Shown here piece after piece: positions 52,311 through 60,954 of a DNA stretch of 64,000 nt (the first letter of the stretch is position 1; every line of letters begins with the position of its first letter). The position numbers and the translations under genes are program-made. Origin of the DNA: Brevibacillus panacihumi W25 (lineage in GTDB: Bacteria > Bacillota > Bacilli > Brevibacillales > Brevibacillaceae); NCBI RefSeq assembly GCF_000503775.1, contig NZ_KI629785.1:1363501-1427500 (forward strand). The letters run 5' to 3'. The notes beneath the pieces are model-generated. The model did no database searches, was not told where the DNA came from, and saw nothing but the letters and a program-made list of their open reading frames with translations.

Positions 52311-52987
52311 ACTCGCCTCCTTTGAATTTCCTTCAACTTTTTTAGAAACGCATTCTCCGCTCTAAGCCGTTCATTTTCATATTCGAGCTTCTTCATCTCC
52401 AGCTTGTGACGCTCGGCCTCGGTTAACTCCTCAGACGCTTTCTTCCGTCCTCGCCCGTCCTGAAGCGCATCTTGTCCGCCGTTCTCGTACTTCTTGACCC
52501 ACTGGTACACTTGGTTGTAGGAAACATTAAACTGCGCTGCTGTTTTCCCATAGTTGCGCTTATGTGCCATACAGTAAAGCACGATATCAATTCGTTCCTG
52601 CCACGTAGTAGAACGTCCTTTGGTCATAGCCGATGCTCCCTCGTTAACCGATTTAAAGCTGCTATGACTATTATACTTGGCAATCCAGCTTCTGAGCTGA
52701 GTTCGGCTTGCAATTTTGTATGTATCGATGAGTTCATATTGTGAATACTTCCCCGACAAATAATCTTGAACCGCTTGAAGCTTTAATTCAGGGGAATACC
52801 GGTTATTCTTGATTCGGATTTCTAACCCTTCCATTCCGTACAATTCATACTGATGCCGCCAAGCTCGCAAGGTCTTCTTATGGAGATTGTACTTGTGGGC
52901 GACTTCCACCAGAGTGCCCCCACCTGTTTTCAACTCCTCCAAAATCGCCAATTTCTCCGCGCCACTATACTCATTCTTCTTAGCCAA
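52307..52987 (-). CDS. IS150-group transposase OrfA
   Basis: The 226-aa protein carries helix-turn-helix units (GTLVEVAHKYNLHKKTLRAW; KTAAQFNVSYNQVYQWVKKY) and a leucine-zipper C-terminus (HKLEMKKLEYENERLRAENA). It is the DNA-binding partner of OrfB. On the minus strand A-AAA-AAG at 52343-52337 is a typical frameshift heptamer near its end. Confidence 0.93.
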   Translation of the reverse strand: MAKKNEYSGAEKLAILEELKTGGGTLVEVAHKYNLHKKTLRAWRHQYELYGMEGLEIRIKNNRYSPELKLQAVQDYLSGKYSQYELIDTYKIASRTQLRSWIAKYNSHSSFKSVNEGASAMTKGRSTTWQERIDIVLYCMAHKRNYGKTAAQFNVSYNQVYQWVKKYENGGQDALQDGRGRKKASEELTEAERHKLEMKKLEYENERLRAENAFLKKLKEIQRRRV

Positions 52988-53249
52988 AAGAAATACTCCC
53001 CTCCAAGTAGTAGGTTTGTTTTTTAAACCTGTCTACTTAAAGGGGAGCATATCATTATCCAAGGAGGGCTACCATTTATTCTGAAACTCCTTTTGCCGTT
53101 CATGGTATACCGTAGCCTACTCATCAGCTTCTGCATCTTTTAGCATATAATAGGTGCCGCTGTCTTGGCACTGTAAATTTTGTTTGTAAGAGCGAGAATC
53201 GGTGTTGGGGTATTACGGCAATACAATATCCACCGATTTAAGCTTCTAA

Positions 53250-53850
53250 GATGAGGTTTAAGCGAGTTTTACAGACGAAGCTATTCTTTATAAATCAAGG
53301 ATTTCAACGATTCTGCCTGATCTTTGTCCTGCTGGCTGATCATTCCCTCAAATTGATACACGTACGTGCCATTGTTCGTAATCGAGAGGTAGGCTGCGTT
53401 CTGCTTCGTAAAACCCTCCAACACTTCATTCGCCTGCGTGATCGACAGCTTGGAATTCATCGCAAGCTCGGTAGCGGTTAATTTGCCGCCATAACGTGCA
53501 GCAATCTGAAGCACCAAATTTTCCATTGCGTCTAGCCTTCGAAGCCTGGTATTTTTTCTTGCCGCGAACAATAGCCAGCCACCGAACAAAGCTGGAAGAA
53601 CCCCGAGCAGAAGAAAGAGTACCAAATCGCTCGTTTCGGTCAACTTGGTCTTCTCGGAAGCCATTGCCCCAGCGATCATAATCACTCCAAACACCAAAAT
53701 AATGACTCCCGCGACGTACTGAATTACTTCCGCAACAAGTCCCCTGCTTGTCGTTTTTGGGTTCATGCACAATCAGCCTTTCGTCTATCGTTAGTTTCTA
53801 GTTTATCATATCCTTTCCATTGACTCATCTGTGGAATTGCGAAGTTCAAC
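53250..53850. repeat. 0.6-kb direct repeat, copy B
   Basis: Near-identical to 48613-49216, starting GATGAGGTTT and ending GAAGTTCAAC. It has a 4-base shorter T-run near the right end. Only scattered substitutions separate the copies, so the duplication is fairly recent. Confidence 0.9.
53281..53766 (-). CDS. Two-helix membrane protein with C-terminal winged-helix-like domain (copy B)
   Basis: The 161-aa product differs from the protein at 48644 by only a few residues, all in the C-terminal 50; the membrane helices and the winged-helix-like start are identical. Substitutions rather than stops suggest that both copies are still under constraint or that the duplication is young. Start chosen as for copy A. 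Function unknown. Confidence 0.75.
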   Translation of the reverse strand: MNPKTTSRGLVAEVIQYVAGVIILVFGVIMIAGAMASEKTKLTETSDLVLFLLLGVLPALFGGWLLFAARKNTRLRRLDAMENLVLQIAARYGGKLTATELAMNSKLSITQANEVLEGFTKQNAAYLSITNNGTYVYQFEGMISQQDKDQAESLKSLIYKE

Positions 53851-54170
53851 GTAAAACGGATCGCGCATTGTCGAAACTGTGTGGTACGAAAAGTAATAGC
53901 TTGTGGTTATACCCAACCGTTGCATTTCCGCCCCCTTAAACTACCAACTGCAATATAGTTTCCGTCAGAGGTTGGAGAAATATTTTTGAATACTTGTGGG
54001 TTATTGAAGTCCGGGTATGATTTATTCTAAAAAAGTTACTCCTCCTTTCTCCAATGACCGTTATCTAAAATTTATTAAAGACCATTTAGTTGCCCTCCTT
54101 GACCAAAACAAAAACCTCACCAATTAACGATGAGGTAACTATTGGTCGAATGAGATGTAAAAATCGTCAA
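53851..54170. other. Intergenic region, no gene seen
   Basis: About 320 AT-rich bases without a supportable frame. A weak hairpin (ACCTCA with TGAGGT at 54114-54136) resembles the stem found after the kinase gene at 48596, and may be a relic of that sequence. It could serve as the terminator of the racemase-like gene. Confidence 0.4.
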
Positions 54171-54869
54171 CTACTTGACTTTTTTATCATTTGAAAACAA
54201 TAAATACTTATTTACCACAGAACGTGCAAGGCTAGTAGATGAATCAACAAAGAATATATCTTTCTCCATACTGTTATCTGAAACGACATTCAAATCTGTA
54301 CAAGCTATGATAACCGCATCTACGTTCTCAGCAACCTCAGAACAGAGCCGATTCCATTGTTCAGCTCCTTTATTTATTTCTCCTTTCTTTATTTTTGAAA
54401 TGATCTGATTTACTTCAGTTTGCCAACTTTCTTTCTGGACGAACTCTTTATTATTTTTTAAAAGAGATTCTTGATACATGCCCGATTGTGCAGTTGCGTC
54501 AGTAGCAAAAATAGCTACCCTCTTTGAGGATACAGGTATTTCTTTAATAGTTTCATCAACCATATTTATTATGGGTACTGAAATTGCGTTCTGTATATTT
54601 TGAAAGTAGAGGTGTGCTGTATTACATGGCATTGCAATAAACTGAACTCCAGTACTTAACAGCTGTTGTGCTCCAGTGATAATTGACCGTTCCATGTCCG
54701 CATGATCAATCGGCCTATCAATGTAAAAAGGTGTTGGGCAAGAGTATATCATCATATGAGGAAAATCGATGTCATATTTGGCACCATAAATCTTTTGACA
54801 TTGTTCAACTACTTTATCGATAAATGGCCCAGTAGACTTCGGCCCCATTCCCGCCAATATTCCAATCAT
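54171..54869 (-). CDS. Aspartate/glutamate racemase family protein
   Basis: A 232-aa protein with the family start IGILAGMGPKSTGPFIDKVV and the two catalytic cysteines: C82 in FIAMPCNTAHLYF and C190 in AVIIACTDLNVV. The second motif is usually ACTEL; here it is ACTDLN. It should interconvert D- and L-amino acids or a related compound. ATG has AAGGAGGGG upstream. It is AT rich, stands alone, and lies in the accessory region; a link to transfer is likely. Confidence 0.85.
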   Translation of the reverse strand: MIGILAGMGPKSTGPFIDKVVEQCQKIYGAKYDIDFPHMMIYSCPTPFYIDRPIDHADMERSIITGAQQLLSTGVQFIAMPCNTAHLYFQNIQNAISVPIINMVDETIKEIPVSSKRVAIFATDATAQSGMYQESLLKNNKEFVQKESWQTEVNQIISKIKKGEINKGAEQWNRLCSEVAENVDAVIIACTDLNVVSDNSMEKDIFFVDSSTSLARSVVNKYLLFSNDKKVK

Positions 54870-55397
54870 AATTACCCCTCCTTGGATCCTTGATATAATT
54901 CATTTTTTTAGCACAGGAAATTTCCCTCCTCCATTGTAACGAATTGAGAATAAATTTGTTACAGTTCCTCCCGTTTTCCAAGGTACCAATGGCCGTTATG
55001 CCCATTGGCGCAACGTAGCATGGCTACTTTTCTGCCAACATCCTCGTTTCGCAGGCTGGCAGATCGCAATATAGCCAATTCGTTGGTTTCCAAAGGAGCC
55101 GGGTCTCCATCTAGCTTTACCGAAGACGGTGCAACTGAGAGAAGGACCCCGAACTCTGCTTGGGTATCAAGGTTAACATTTAAAATAAATTAAGAGGCGG
55201 TTGCCCGCCTCCTTTGTTTTCCTATTTAATCCCAAGCAAAACGTTGCTCTTTCCAAGGATCACCGTACATTACATTGTGTAACTATTAAGCGAAATTCAT
55301 GAAGCCCCCCCTAATCGAGGATTACATTGGAGGAAGTAATTTTTCGTATGTTCTTTAGGTTCGATTTCTTGCGCTGCCCTCATTACTATATTCAATC
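54870..55397. other. Relic region with a copy of the yuiH 3' end
   Basis: At 55191-55270 lies a near-exact copy of 57686-57764, including the terminator hairpin (AGAGGCGG with CCGCCTCC) and the last codons of yuiH (minus-strand reading YGDPWKEQRFAWD then stop). The adjoining segment 54960-55180 has open frames on both strands but no ribosome site; the minus reading (AEFGVLLSVAPSSVKLDGDP) is as plausible as the plus one. I call it a relic and see no intact gene. Confidence 0.6.
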
Positions 55398-55676
55398 CTA
55401 TTTTTTTCCCTTTGCTGAGCTGAACAAATAGATTAACAAACCAACAATTACCCCATGTATGCTTATAAGAAAATATAGCGTTAAATCTTGTACATCGATC
55501 CATCCTACATGTGTAGCTCCACCCTTATTGACATCAATTTGTACGATGCTAATGGCTGCAATATTGGATAGAACCATAAGCGTTAAGGCACCCTTCTTTA
55601 AGAGTTCCTCCCTCTTATTTTTAAATACTCCTATTACAAAGAATATAAGTAGAATAACTATCCATATCAATGTCAA
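55398..55676 (-). CDS. Small three-helix membrane protein
   Basis: The 92-aa product has three hydrophobic helices (LTLIWIVILLIFFVIGVF; LTLMVLSNIAAISIVQI; LYFLISIHGVIVGLLIYLF). TTG 55676 has GGGGGGAGAAG upstream; a TTG at 55691 in the same frame is less well placed. Family unknown. It follows the large secreted protein gene (55753) on the same strand, with a hairpin between. An immunity-type partner is possible but not supported beyond position. Confidence 0.55.
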   Translation of the reverse strand: MTLIWIVILLIFFVIGVFKNKREELLKKGALTLMVLSNIAAISIVQIDVNKGGATHVGWIDVQDLTLYFLISIHGVIVGLLIYLFSSAKGKK

Positions 55677-55702
55677 TACTTCTCCCCCCAAAAAATTTAA
55701 TT

Positions 55703-55743
55703 AGAGGAAAAACACAAGCACATTCGCTCGTGTTTCTCCTCTT
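55703..55743 (-). terminator. Hairpin after the secreted protein gene
   Basis: An interrupted stem (AGAGGA...ACAC with its complement around GCACATTCGC) spans 41 bases, 10 nt past the stop at 55753. The minus-strand side lacks a long T-run, so part of the transcript may continue into the membrane protein gene. Confidence 0.6.
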
Positions 55744-55752
55744 CATTATGAT

Positions 55753-57105
55753 CTATCTAACCCTATATGTTAAAGAGATTTCGCGATCATATTCTTTAAC
55801 TGTATCTCTTTCATCCATAGGATTATCGATTGTGTAACTGAATTGAACATTGAAGTCTTTATACCCTGATGTGTCATAAGTGCCCACCCTAAAAACATGA
55901 TCAAAAGTGTGGCCCGGTTCGTTTAAAACTTGAGAATCTTCCTTCCAGACTACAGCAGCATTTTTGGTATATTTTCCACTTGTGTTATCGAATGCTTTCA
56001 TGGTCATGGCTTCATAAAATTCAGATTTATTCCACGAAGTCGACGGACCAATGGATACACCAAGTAAGCCTACAGACCAACCAATCGAAATTTCTGGATC
56101 AGAGAAAAAACCCGGTTTCTTGTAACTGCCATCCCATTCTACCGTCTGTATTACCTCATCGGATTCTACCCATCCTTGAACAATTGTGTCCCCAAATCTT
56201 CCAATTGCAGTACTCGTTTCGTCATCCACAATATAAACGTCACCGTACCTATCCTCATAAGACGTTTCTTCTTCGGTGACGTAGAACTTAACAACAAATT
56301 CTCCACTACTGCTAATTCTGTCCGGGCCTTCAATTGTGCGTCTTGTATTAAATTTCTCAGTCCATGTATCACCAGCTACTTCGTATCTAAACTTATGTAC
56401 AGTCGTAATTCCATGACTTTGAAGTGCCATTGTCGAAAATTCACCATCGGCAGAAATATTTTTAGGAGTATCTTCTTCCTCAATTATTTCAATCTCTGGT
56501 TCTAATATTTTGGAATACCAATATTGATCGCGATGCTCAGCGCTCTCTAATTTATCCGTAACTTTAAATAATTTACTATCGATAAATTTTGGATTCTCTA
56601 CCTCAATAACTGTAAAGTCTCTAGTTCCTTTTTTCATTAGATATAGTTTTAATAAGACTTCATTATTTTTTTTGACCTTTTCTCCTTTCTTCTTGTCTAA
56701 AGTAATTGTACGGTCGTTCTCACTATCAATAGAGAAGTGAATAACGTCAAAGTTATCATTTTTATCTTCTAAGTTACCAACCAATATTCCGTTAGATTTG
56801 TTACCACTCTTTAATTCTCCAGACAGAGAAAAGGTACTTTCTTCATCATCATAAGAGAGTGCACCCTCAATGGTAATCTTTGAACGTTTCACTTCCATTT
56901 TTTCGATGCTAACAGTTGTTTCTTCGTAGTTGTCTTCATTTAAATCCTTTCCCTTAGGGTCGAGATCAAGATATGTTTTACCTTCCACCTCGGTCGAACT
57001 TGATATCAATACTTGATTAGAAGCAGAAGCTTGTACATTTGGCATTATTGCGCCAATTGTAACCAATAAGGCAAAACTACATGTAAGAATCTTCTTCTTA
57101 ACCAC
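55753..57105 (-). CDS. Large secreted protein of unknown function
   Basis: The 450-aa product begins with a signal peptide (ILTCSFALLVTIGAIMPNVQ, cleavage near ASA). The N-terminal 200 aa are beta-rich and highly charged (SIEKMEVKRSKITIEGALSY); the C-terminal part (GRFGDTIVQGWVESDEVIQT; ISIGWSVGLLGVSIGPSTSW) is also beta-rich with aromatic alternation. No catalytic motif seen. I chose GTG 57105 (AAAGGAAGGA upstream); a longer open frame to 57210 has no signal-like features. It is AT rich like the toxin-like gene at 49880. Possible pore-forming or surface protein; I do not recognise it. Confidence 0.65.
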   Translation of the reverse strand: MVKKKILTCSFALLVTIGAIMPNVQASASNQVLISSSTEVEGKTYLDLDPKGKDLNEDNYEETTVSIEKMEVKRSKITIEGALSYDDEESTFSLSGELKSGNKSNGILVGNLEDKNDNFDVIHFSIDSENDRTITLDKKKGEKVKKNNEVLLKLYLMKKGTRDFTVIEVENPKFIDSKLFKVTDKLESAEHRDQYWYSKILEPEIEIIEEEDTPKNISADGEFSTMALQSHGITTVHKFRYEVAGDTWTEKFNTRRTIEGPDRISSSGEFVVKFYVTEEETSYEDRYGDVYIVDDETSTAIGRFGDTIVQGWVESDEVIQTVEWDGSYKKPGFFSDPEISIGWSVGLLGVSIGPSTSWNKSEFYEAMTMKAFDNTSGKYTKNAAVVWKEDSQVLNEPGHTFDHVFRVGTYDTSGYKDFNVQFSYTIDNPMDERDTVKEYDREISLTYRVR

Positions 57106-57686
57106 TTTGTAACCATTCCTTCCTTTTTTTATGATATAATCCATAATTTCATACTTTTGGAAATTTGTAAACATTTTTGTATAATACAAAATATTTTGTT
57201 TAATGTTCATCCTAAGTTAGTCGCTAAAAGATATTAAAGTACAAACCCGCCTCTGCTTAACCTAGAGGCGGGTCGGTTATTTCCTGTATGCATTCTGATG
57301 AATCATTCCGTGGACTGCCCACAATCACGGGAACAGGGTATGTTTTCTTTGGGCAGGATTGTAGGGAGCTAGGAGATATCGCAGTAGAGTTTCATCATAA
57401 TGTTCACTCTTACACCGGTGAGGGAATCCATTTCGATCCATTGGAATTTCTCGTCATTTACCAACTTAATCCGACGCTAAAAAAGGCAAACCCTCCTGCG
57501 GAGAAGTCCGAGGAGGGTTTGCTTACTTTATATGCTACTTTCTTCCCAAGTACGAATACCCTGCCTTTACCAGCCAAGCTCACGCCTGCTTGCCCAATCA
57601 CCGCAAAGCCCACTCTGATTAGTACGGGTAGTCTGGTCGATTACATTCTGGAATATGTTGTAAAATTAAATTCAATTAGGCAAAAT
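57106..57686. other. Intergenic/relic region with hairpins
   Basis: Contains a hairpin ACCCGCCTCT/AGAGGCGGGT at 57245-57273. The plus-strand frame starting at 57303 and the minus-strand reading VGFAVIGQAGVSLAGKGRVF at about 57520-57620 are open over tens of codons but lack start signals; they look like fragments of lost genes. No intact gene is seen. Confidence 0.45.
57486..57522. terminator. Strong hairpin in the relic region
   Basis: GCAAACCCTCCT and AGGAGGGTTTGC form a perfect 12-bp stem. On the minus strand CTTTTTTAG follows, so it is a good minus-strand terminator, though its gene is lost or unrecognised. Confidence 0.7.
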
Positions 57687-57712
57687 AAGAGGCGGTTGCC
57701 CGCCTCTTTTTC
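57687..57712. terminator. Terminator of yuiH
   Basis: AAGAGGCGG and CCGCCTCTT form a 9-bp stem with a 4-nt loop; T-rich tails lie on both strands. The hairpin and adjacent sequence recur at 55191. Confidence 0.8.
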
Positions 57713-57719
57713 ATTCTAT

Positions 57720-58313
57720 TTAATCCCAAGCAAAACGTTGCTCTTTCCAAGGATCACCATACATATTATACCCATTCTTCTCCCAGAACCCTTGCCGATC
57801 CTTCTCCATAAACTCGATGCCGCGCACCCACTTGGCGCTTTTCCAGAAATACAGATGCGGCACCACGAAGCGAAGCGGCCAGCCGTGTTCAGGAGTTAGT
57901 TCCTCCCCGTTGTGCTTGTAGGCAAAGAGATTGCCTGGGGCAAGGAAGTCTGCAAGCGGCAGGTTGGCTGTCCAGCCCTGCTCTGCGTGCAGCATGACGT
58001 ATTTGGCTTCCGGCTTGATGCGGACGAGCTTGGTGATTTCCTCGACCGGAATCCCTTCCCATACGTTGTCCAGCTTGCTCCATCCTGTCACACAGTGAAT
58101 GTCGTTGGTGGAGTTCCCTTTGGGCAGCGCCATTAGCTGTTCATAGGATAATGTGGCTTCTTCCTCGACCAGACCGAAAATGCGCAGATCCCACTGCGTT
58201 GCCAGATCGGTATATTCTGGCACATCTCCATAGTGCAGGACAGGAAAGCCGGTGGTTTGCCTTTGGTTAGGAGGAATTCGGTCCCGCTTTGTTTCTTCAG
58301 TGTTGATTGGCAT
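57720..58313 (-). CDS. yuiH: Molybdopterin-dependent sulfite oxidase-like oxidoreductase
   Basis: The 197-aa protein is a sulfite-oxidase-fold enzyme of the short YuiH type. C74 in NDIHCVTGWSKLDNVWEG is the expected molybdenum ligand, and GWPLRFVVPHLYFWKSAKWV is a conserved C-terminal block. There is no signal peptide and no heme or dimer domain. ATG 58313 follows GGAGTTGG. It lies 12 nt after a CoA-binding-protein gene. In B. subtilis yuiH is near yuiC-yuiD-pepA, as here. Its 3' end occurs again in decayed form at 55191 and 49326. Confidence 0.88.
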   Translation of the reverse strand: MPINTEETKRDRIPPNQRQTTGFPVLHYGDVPEYTDLATQWDLRIFGLVEEEATLSYEQLMALPKGNSTNDIHCVTGWSKLDNVWEGIPVEEITKLVRIKPEAKYVMLHAEQGWTANLPLADFLAPGNLFAYKHNGEELTPEHGWPLRFVVPHLYFWKSAKWVRGIEFMEKDRQGFWEKNGYNMYGDPWKEQRFAWD

Positions 58314-58325
58314 GTTAACCAACTC

Positions 58326-58757
58326 CTATTTCCCGATGCGCAGCAGCGCGTGATCTACTTTGATGCAAAGGTCGCTGACGACCTCGATCCCGGCTTCGCT
58401 GACCTTCTTCGCCGCTTCATCGTTGGAAATCCCCTGCTGCATCCAGAACACTTTCGGCTTCTGCTTCATAGCTAGCGTGTCCTCGGCTACTGGCGGAATG
58501 TCTTCGCTCCTGCGAAATACGTTGACGATATCGACTGGCGTATCGATCTCGGCAAGCGTTGCCAACACCTTTTCACCCAGGACTGTTTCACCTGCGATGA
58601 TTGGATTGACAGGAATAATCGTATAGCCGGCGTTTTGCATGGCTGCCGCAACCATGTAGCTCGTGCGGTCAGGCTTGTTGGACAAGCCGACGACGGCAAT
58701 CGTTTTGGCATCTTCCAGCAGTTGGCGACGGGTTTCATTGCTTGGATTTTGTACCAT
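58326..58757 (-). CDS. CoA-binding protein (YccU-like Rossmann fold)
   Basis: The 143-aa protein has the CoA-binding domain start TIAVVGLSNKPDRTSYMVAA, NAGYTIIPVNP and KVFWMQQGISNDEAAKKVSE. It resembles the nucleotide-binding domain of succinyl-CoA synthetase, standing alone. Function in cells is not settled. ATG 58757 is preceded by GGAGAGTGGAG. Likely co-transcribed with yuiH. Confidence 0.88.
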   Translation of the reverse strand: MVQNPSNETRRQLLEDAKTIAVVGLSNKPDRTSYMVAAAMQNAGYTIIPVNPIIAGETVLGEKVLATLAEIDTPVDIVNVFRRSEDIPPVAEDTLAMKQKPKVFWMQQGISNDEAAKKVSEAGIEVVSDLCIKVDHALLRIGK

Positions 58758-58803
58758 GAACTCCACTCTCCTATTGATCATGTCTGAAATGATGATGGTT
58801 GAT

Positions 58804-60303
58804 TTATGCTTGTGCGCGCCCCATCACAAACTGCGTGATCGTGCGCGTCATAACACCTGTAGCGCCTGCGGGCTGCATGTCGCCCTGGTTGACATTGTAC
58901 GCGGTACCCGCAATGTCCAGATGCACCCATGGCGTATCTTCCGCAAACTCCTGCAAAAAGACGCCGCCGATGATCGCATGACCGTTGCGGCCACCTGAAT
59001 TTTTCAAGTCGGCAAAATGGCTTTTGTTCAGTTCCCGATATTCGTCAAAGGTAGGCAGCTGCCACAGGCGCTCGCCTGCCGCTGCTGCTGCTGCCAGCAC
59101 TTCTTCCACCATCTCCTGGTTGTTCGTCATTGCACCGGAGCAAACATTCCCCAATGCCACGACAATTCCGCCAGTCAAGGTAGCCGCGTCCACCAGGCAG
59201 GAGACTCCCTGCTGCTTCGCGTAGGTGATGCAATCTGCCAGCACCAGGCGTCCCTCCGCGTCCGTAGTAATGATCTCTACGGTTTTGCCGCTCATCGTGG
59301 TGATGACATCGCCAGGACGAAACGCGCTGCCAGAAGGCATGTTTTCCACGGTGCCGATGACAGCCAGCACATTTACTTTCGGCTTGAGCTGGCCCAGCGC
59401 CTCCAGTGCGCCGATCATAGCTCCCGCGCCGCCCATGTCCGACTTCATGTTTTCCATCCCCGCCACCGGTTTGATGGAGATGCCTCCCGTGTCAAACGTT
59501 ACGCCTTTTCCGATCAGTCCAATCACATCGTCCCAGGTCTCGCGCCCCTGATAGCGAACGACGATTACGTATGGCTCCTCTACGCTTCCCTGCGCGACGC
59601 TGAGGACCCCGCCCATGCCGAGTTCTTCCAGCTTGGCCTTCTCTAGCACCTCGACCTGCATCCCATGACGGCGCGCTACATCCACTGCGGCGTCCTTGAG
59701 AGCGCGGGGCGGCAGGTAGTTGCCAGGCTCATTCACCAGTGTTCGCGCCAGATTGGTTCCTTTCGCCAGAGCCATTCCTCGCTTTACTCCTTCACGGACT
59801 GCATCCTGTGCATCCTCCGCTGCCAATATCCGCACTGTCGCTACCGGATCGGCTTCCCGCTTCGGCTTGAGCCGATAGCCTTCGTAATGATAGTCAGCCA
59901 GACCAAAGGCTTCGGTCACAGCTTGTGCCAATCGATCCGTTTCCAGCCTGTCTGTCGTCGGCAGGTCGATGGCTACGTTTTTTTGGCTTCCCTTTCCAAG
60001 CACCGTTTTCGCTGCTCGGCCCCATGCATTGCGAGCGGAGACGAAATCGAACTTATCCGGGTCGCCCATCCCGATGACAATCAGCTTTTTGGCTGCGATT
60101 TTGCCCATACTGTGAACGACGCCTGTCGCTTTGGCCTCTCCGCTTATTTCCTTATTTGCCTGAAGCACATCCAGACCGCCATCAAAAGCCTGGTCCAGCT
60201 CCGGATAGATCTGGGCAAGAGCCTCTCCCTTCCAGAGGGGGACGATCAGTTCATCACAATCAACCTCAGGAAGCTGCGGACGTTTTTCTACGTTAACTTG
60301 CAT
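58804..60303 (-). CDS. pepA: Leucyl aminopeptidase (M17 cytosol aminopeptidase)
   Basis: The 499-aa enzyme has an N-terminal macro-like domain and a C-terminal dizinc catalytic domain. Zinc and catalytic motifs are present: GLIGKGVTFDTGGISIKP (Lys, Asp), NMKSDMGGAGAMIGALEAL, and IITTDAEGRLVLADCITYA (Asp, Glu, Arg). It removes N-terminal residues from peptides in the cytoplasm. The length matches the family. ATG follows AGAGGGAAGAG. In B. subtilis the equivalent is yuiE, beside yuiD, as here. Confidence 0.96.
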   Translation of the reverse strand: MQVNVEKRPQLPEVDCDELIVPLWKGEALAQIYPELDQAFDGGLDVLQANKEISGEAKATGVVHSMGKIAAKKLIVIGMGDPDKFDFVSARNAWGRAAKTVLGKGSQKNVAIDLPTTDRLETDRLAQAVTEAFGLADYHYEGYRLKPKREADPVATVRILAAEDAQDAVREGVKRGMALAKGTNLARTLVNEPGNYLPPRALKDAAVDVARRHGMQVEVLEKAKLEELGMGGVLSVAQGSVEEPYVIVVRYQGRETWDDVIGLIGKGVTFDTGGISIKPVAGMENMKSDMGGAGAMIGALEALGQLKPKVNVLAVIGTVENMPSGSAFRPGDVITTMSGKTVEIITTDAEGRLVLADCITYAKQQGVSCLVDAATLTGGIVVALGNVCSGAMTNNQEMVEEVLAAAAAAGERLWQLPTFDEYRELNKSHFADLKNSGGRNGHAIIGGVFLQEFAEDTPWVHLDIAGTAYNVNQGDMQPAGATGVMTRTITQFVMGRAQA

Positions 60304-60361
60304 TTACTCTTCCCTCTTTTCGTGACTTAGGATACAATTATGAACACATTTGTGTTTGGTT

Positions 60362-60742
60362 TTATCTGTGGATGATTTGCAAACGATAAAGAGGAAACGC
60401 TTCGTTTTTTGCCTCTGCATACGAGATGGTATCTGACTCGGGCAGGGCAGCCTCGCATGTTGCTATGTAAGCGATCACTTCCGAAACGTCGATGCCCCAA
60501 TGTACGGGCTGGTAGCGGCTCAAGTACTTGCGCGCATTTCCGAACATCCAGCGGGCCCCTTTGATGTTGCCGTATTCCCGATGATACAGACCGACGGAAA
60601 GCTGCAGAAGCCCCTGGAGAAATTTGTCGCTTTTGTCTTCCATCCAGATTTCCTCCAGCAAATCGTGGCACTCGTAGTATTCTCCGGCATTGAATTTTTC
60701 GATGAACTGAAGATATTGATCGGGCAAAGGCACCGAATGCAC
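60362..60742 (-). CDS. DUF309 protein
   Basis: A 126-aa helical protein with the DUF309 signature NAGEYYECHDLLEEIWMEDK and FLQGLLQLSVGLYHREYGNI; the Glu/His residues could bind a metal. Function unknown. The start is GTG 60742, or GTG 60733, which has AGGGGTG 6 nt upstream; both give a complete domain. It is 58 nt upstream of pepA on the same strand and divergent from yuiD. Confidence 0.85.
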   Translation of the reverse strand: MHSVPLPDQYLQFIEKFNAGEYYECHDLLEEIWMEDKSDKFLQGLLQLSVGLYHREYGNIKGARWMFGNARKYLSRYQPVHWGIDVSEVIAYIATCEAALPESDTISYAEAKNEAFPLYRLQIIHR

Positions 60743-60954
60743 CCCTTCCTTTTCTCCCGTCCACTTTCATCGTATCACAGTTTGCCATTCACTGACATCC
60801 AACAATCTGGTCTGCAAACACTTTTGGTCTTTTCCTGGATTTGCCCAGGTCTGTCGGGAAAATGGAGCGACATTTTTCGCAATCTTAACGGATGAGCCCT
60901 CTCTCCATCTGTTACAATAAACTCAGATGTGTACATAGAAAGGAATGGATTTCT

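Larger units (their letters stand above)
51385..53054 (-). mobile_element. IS3-family element of the IS150 group, 1670 bp
   Basis: The ends are clear: inverted repeats of about 26 bp (left 51385-51410, TGAACTGCACCCC then AAGTAGACAG; right read inward from 53054, TGATATGCTCCCC then AAGTAGACAG). Both start with TG. The flanks carry a 3-bp duplication, TTA at 51382-51384 and 53055-53057, as usual for this group. It inserted just downstream of the putative toxin/partner gene pair. Confidence 0.93.

Noticed and set aside
55005..55193. 62-aa plus-strand frame ending just before the yuiH-like terminator copy
   Set aside because: No ribosome site, and the opposite strand is equally open; treated as a relic.
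57288..57899. 203-aa plus-strand frame
   Set aside because: It runs through two hairpins and into the antisense of yuiH; at most the first third could be a gene relic.
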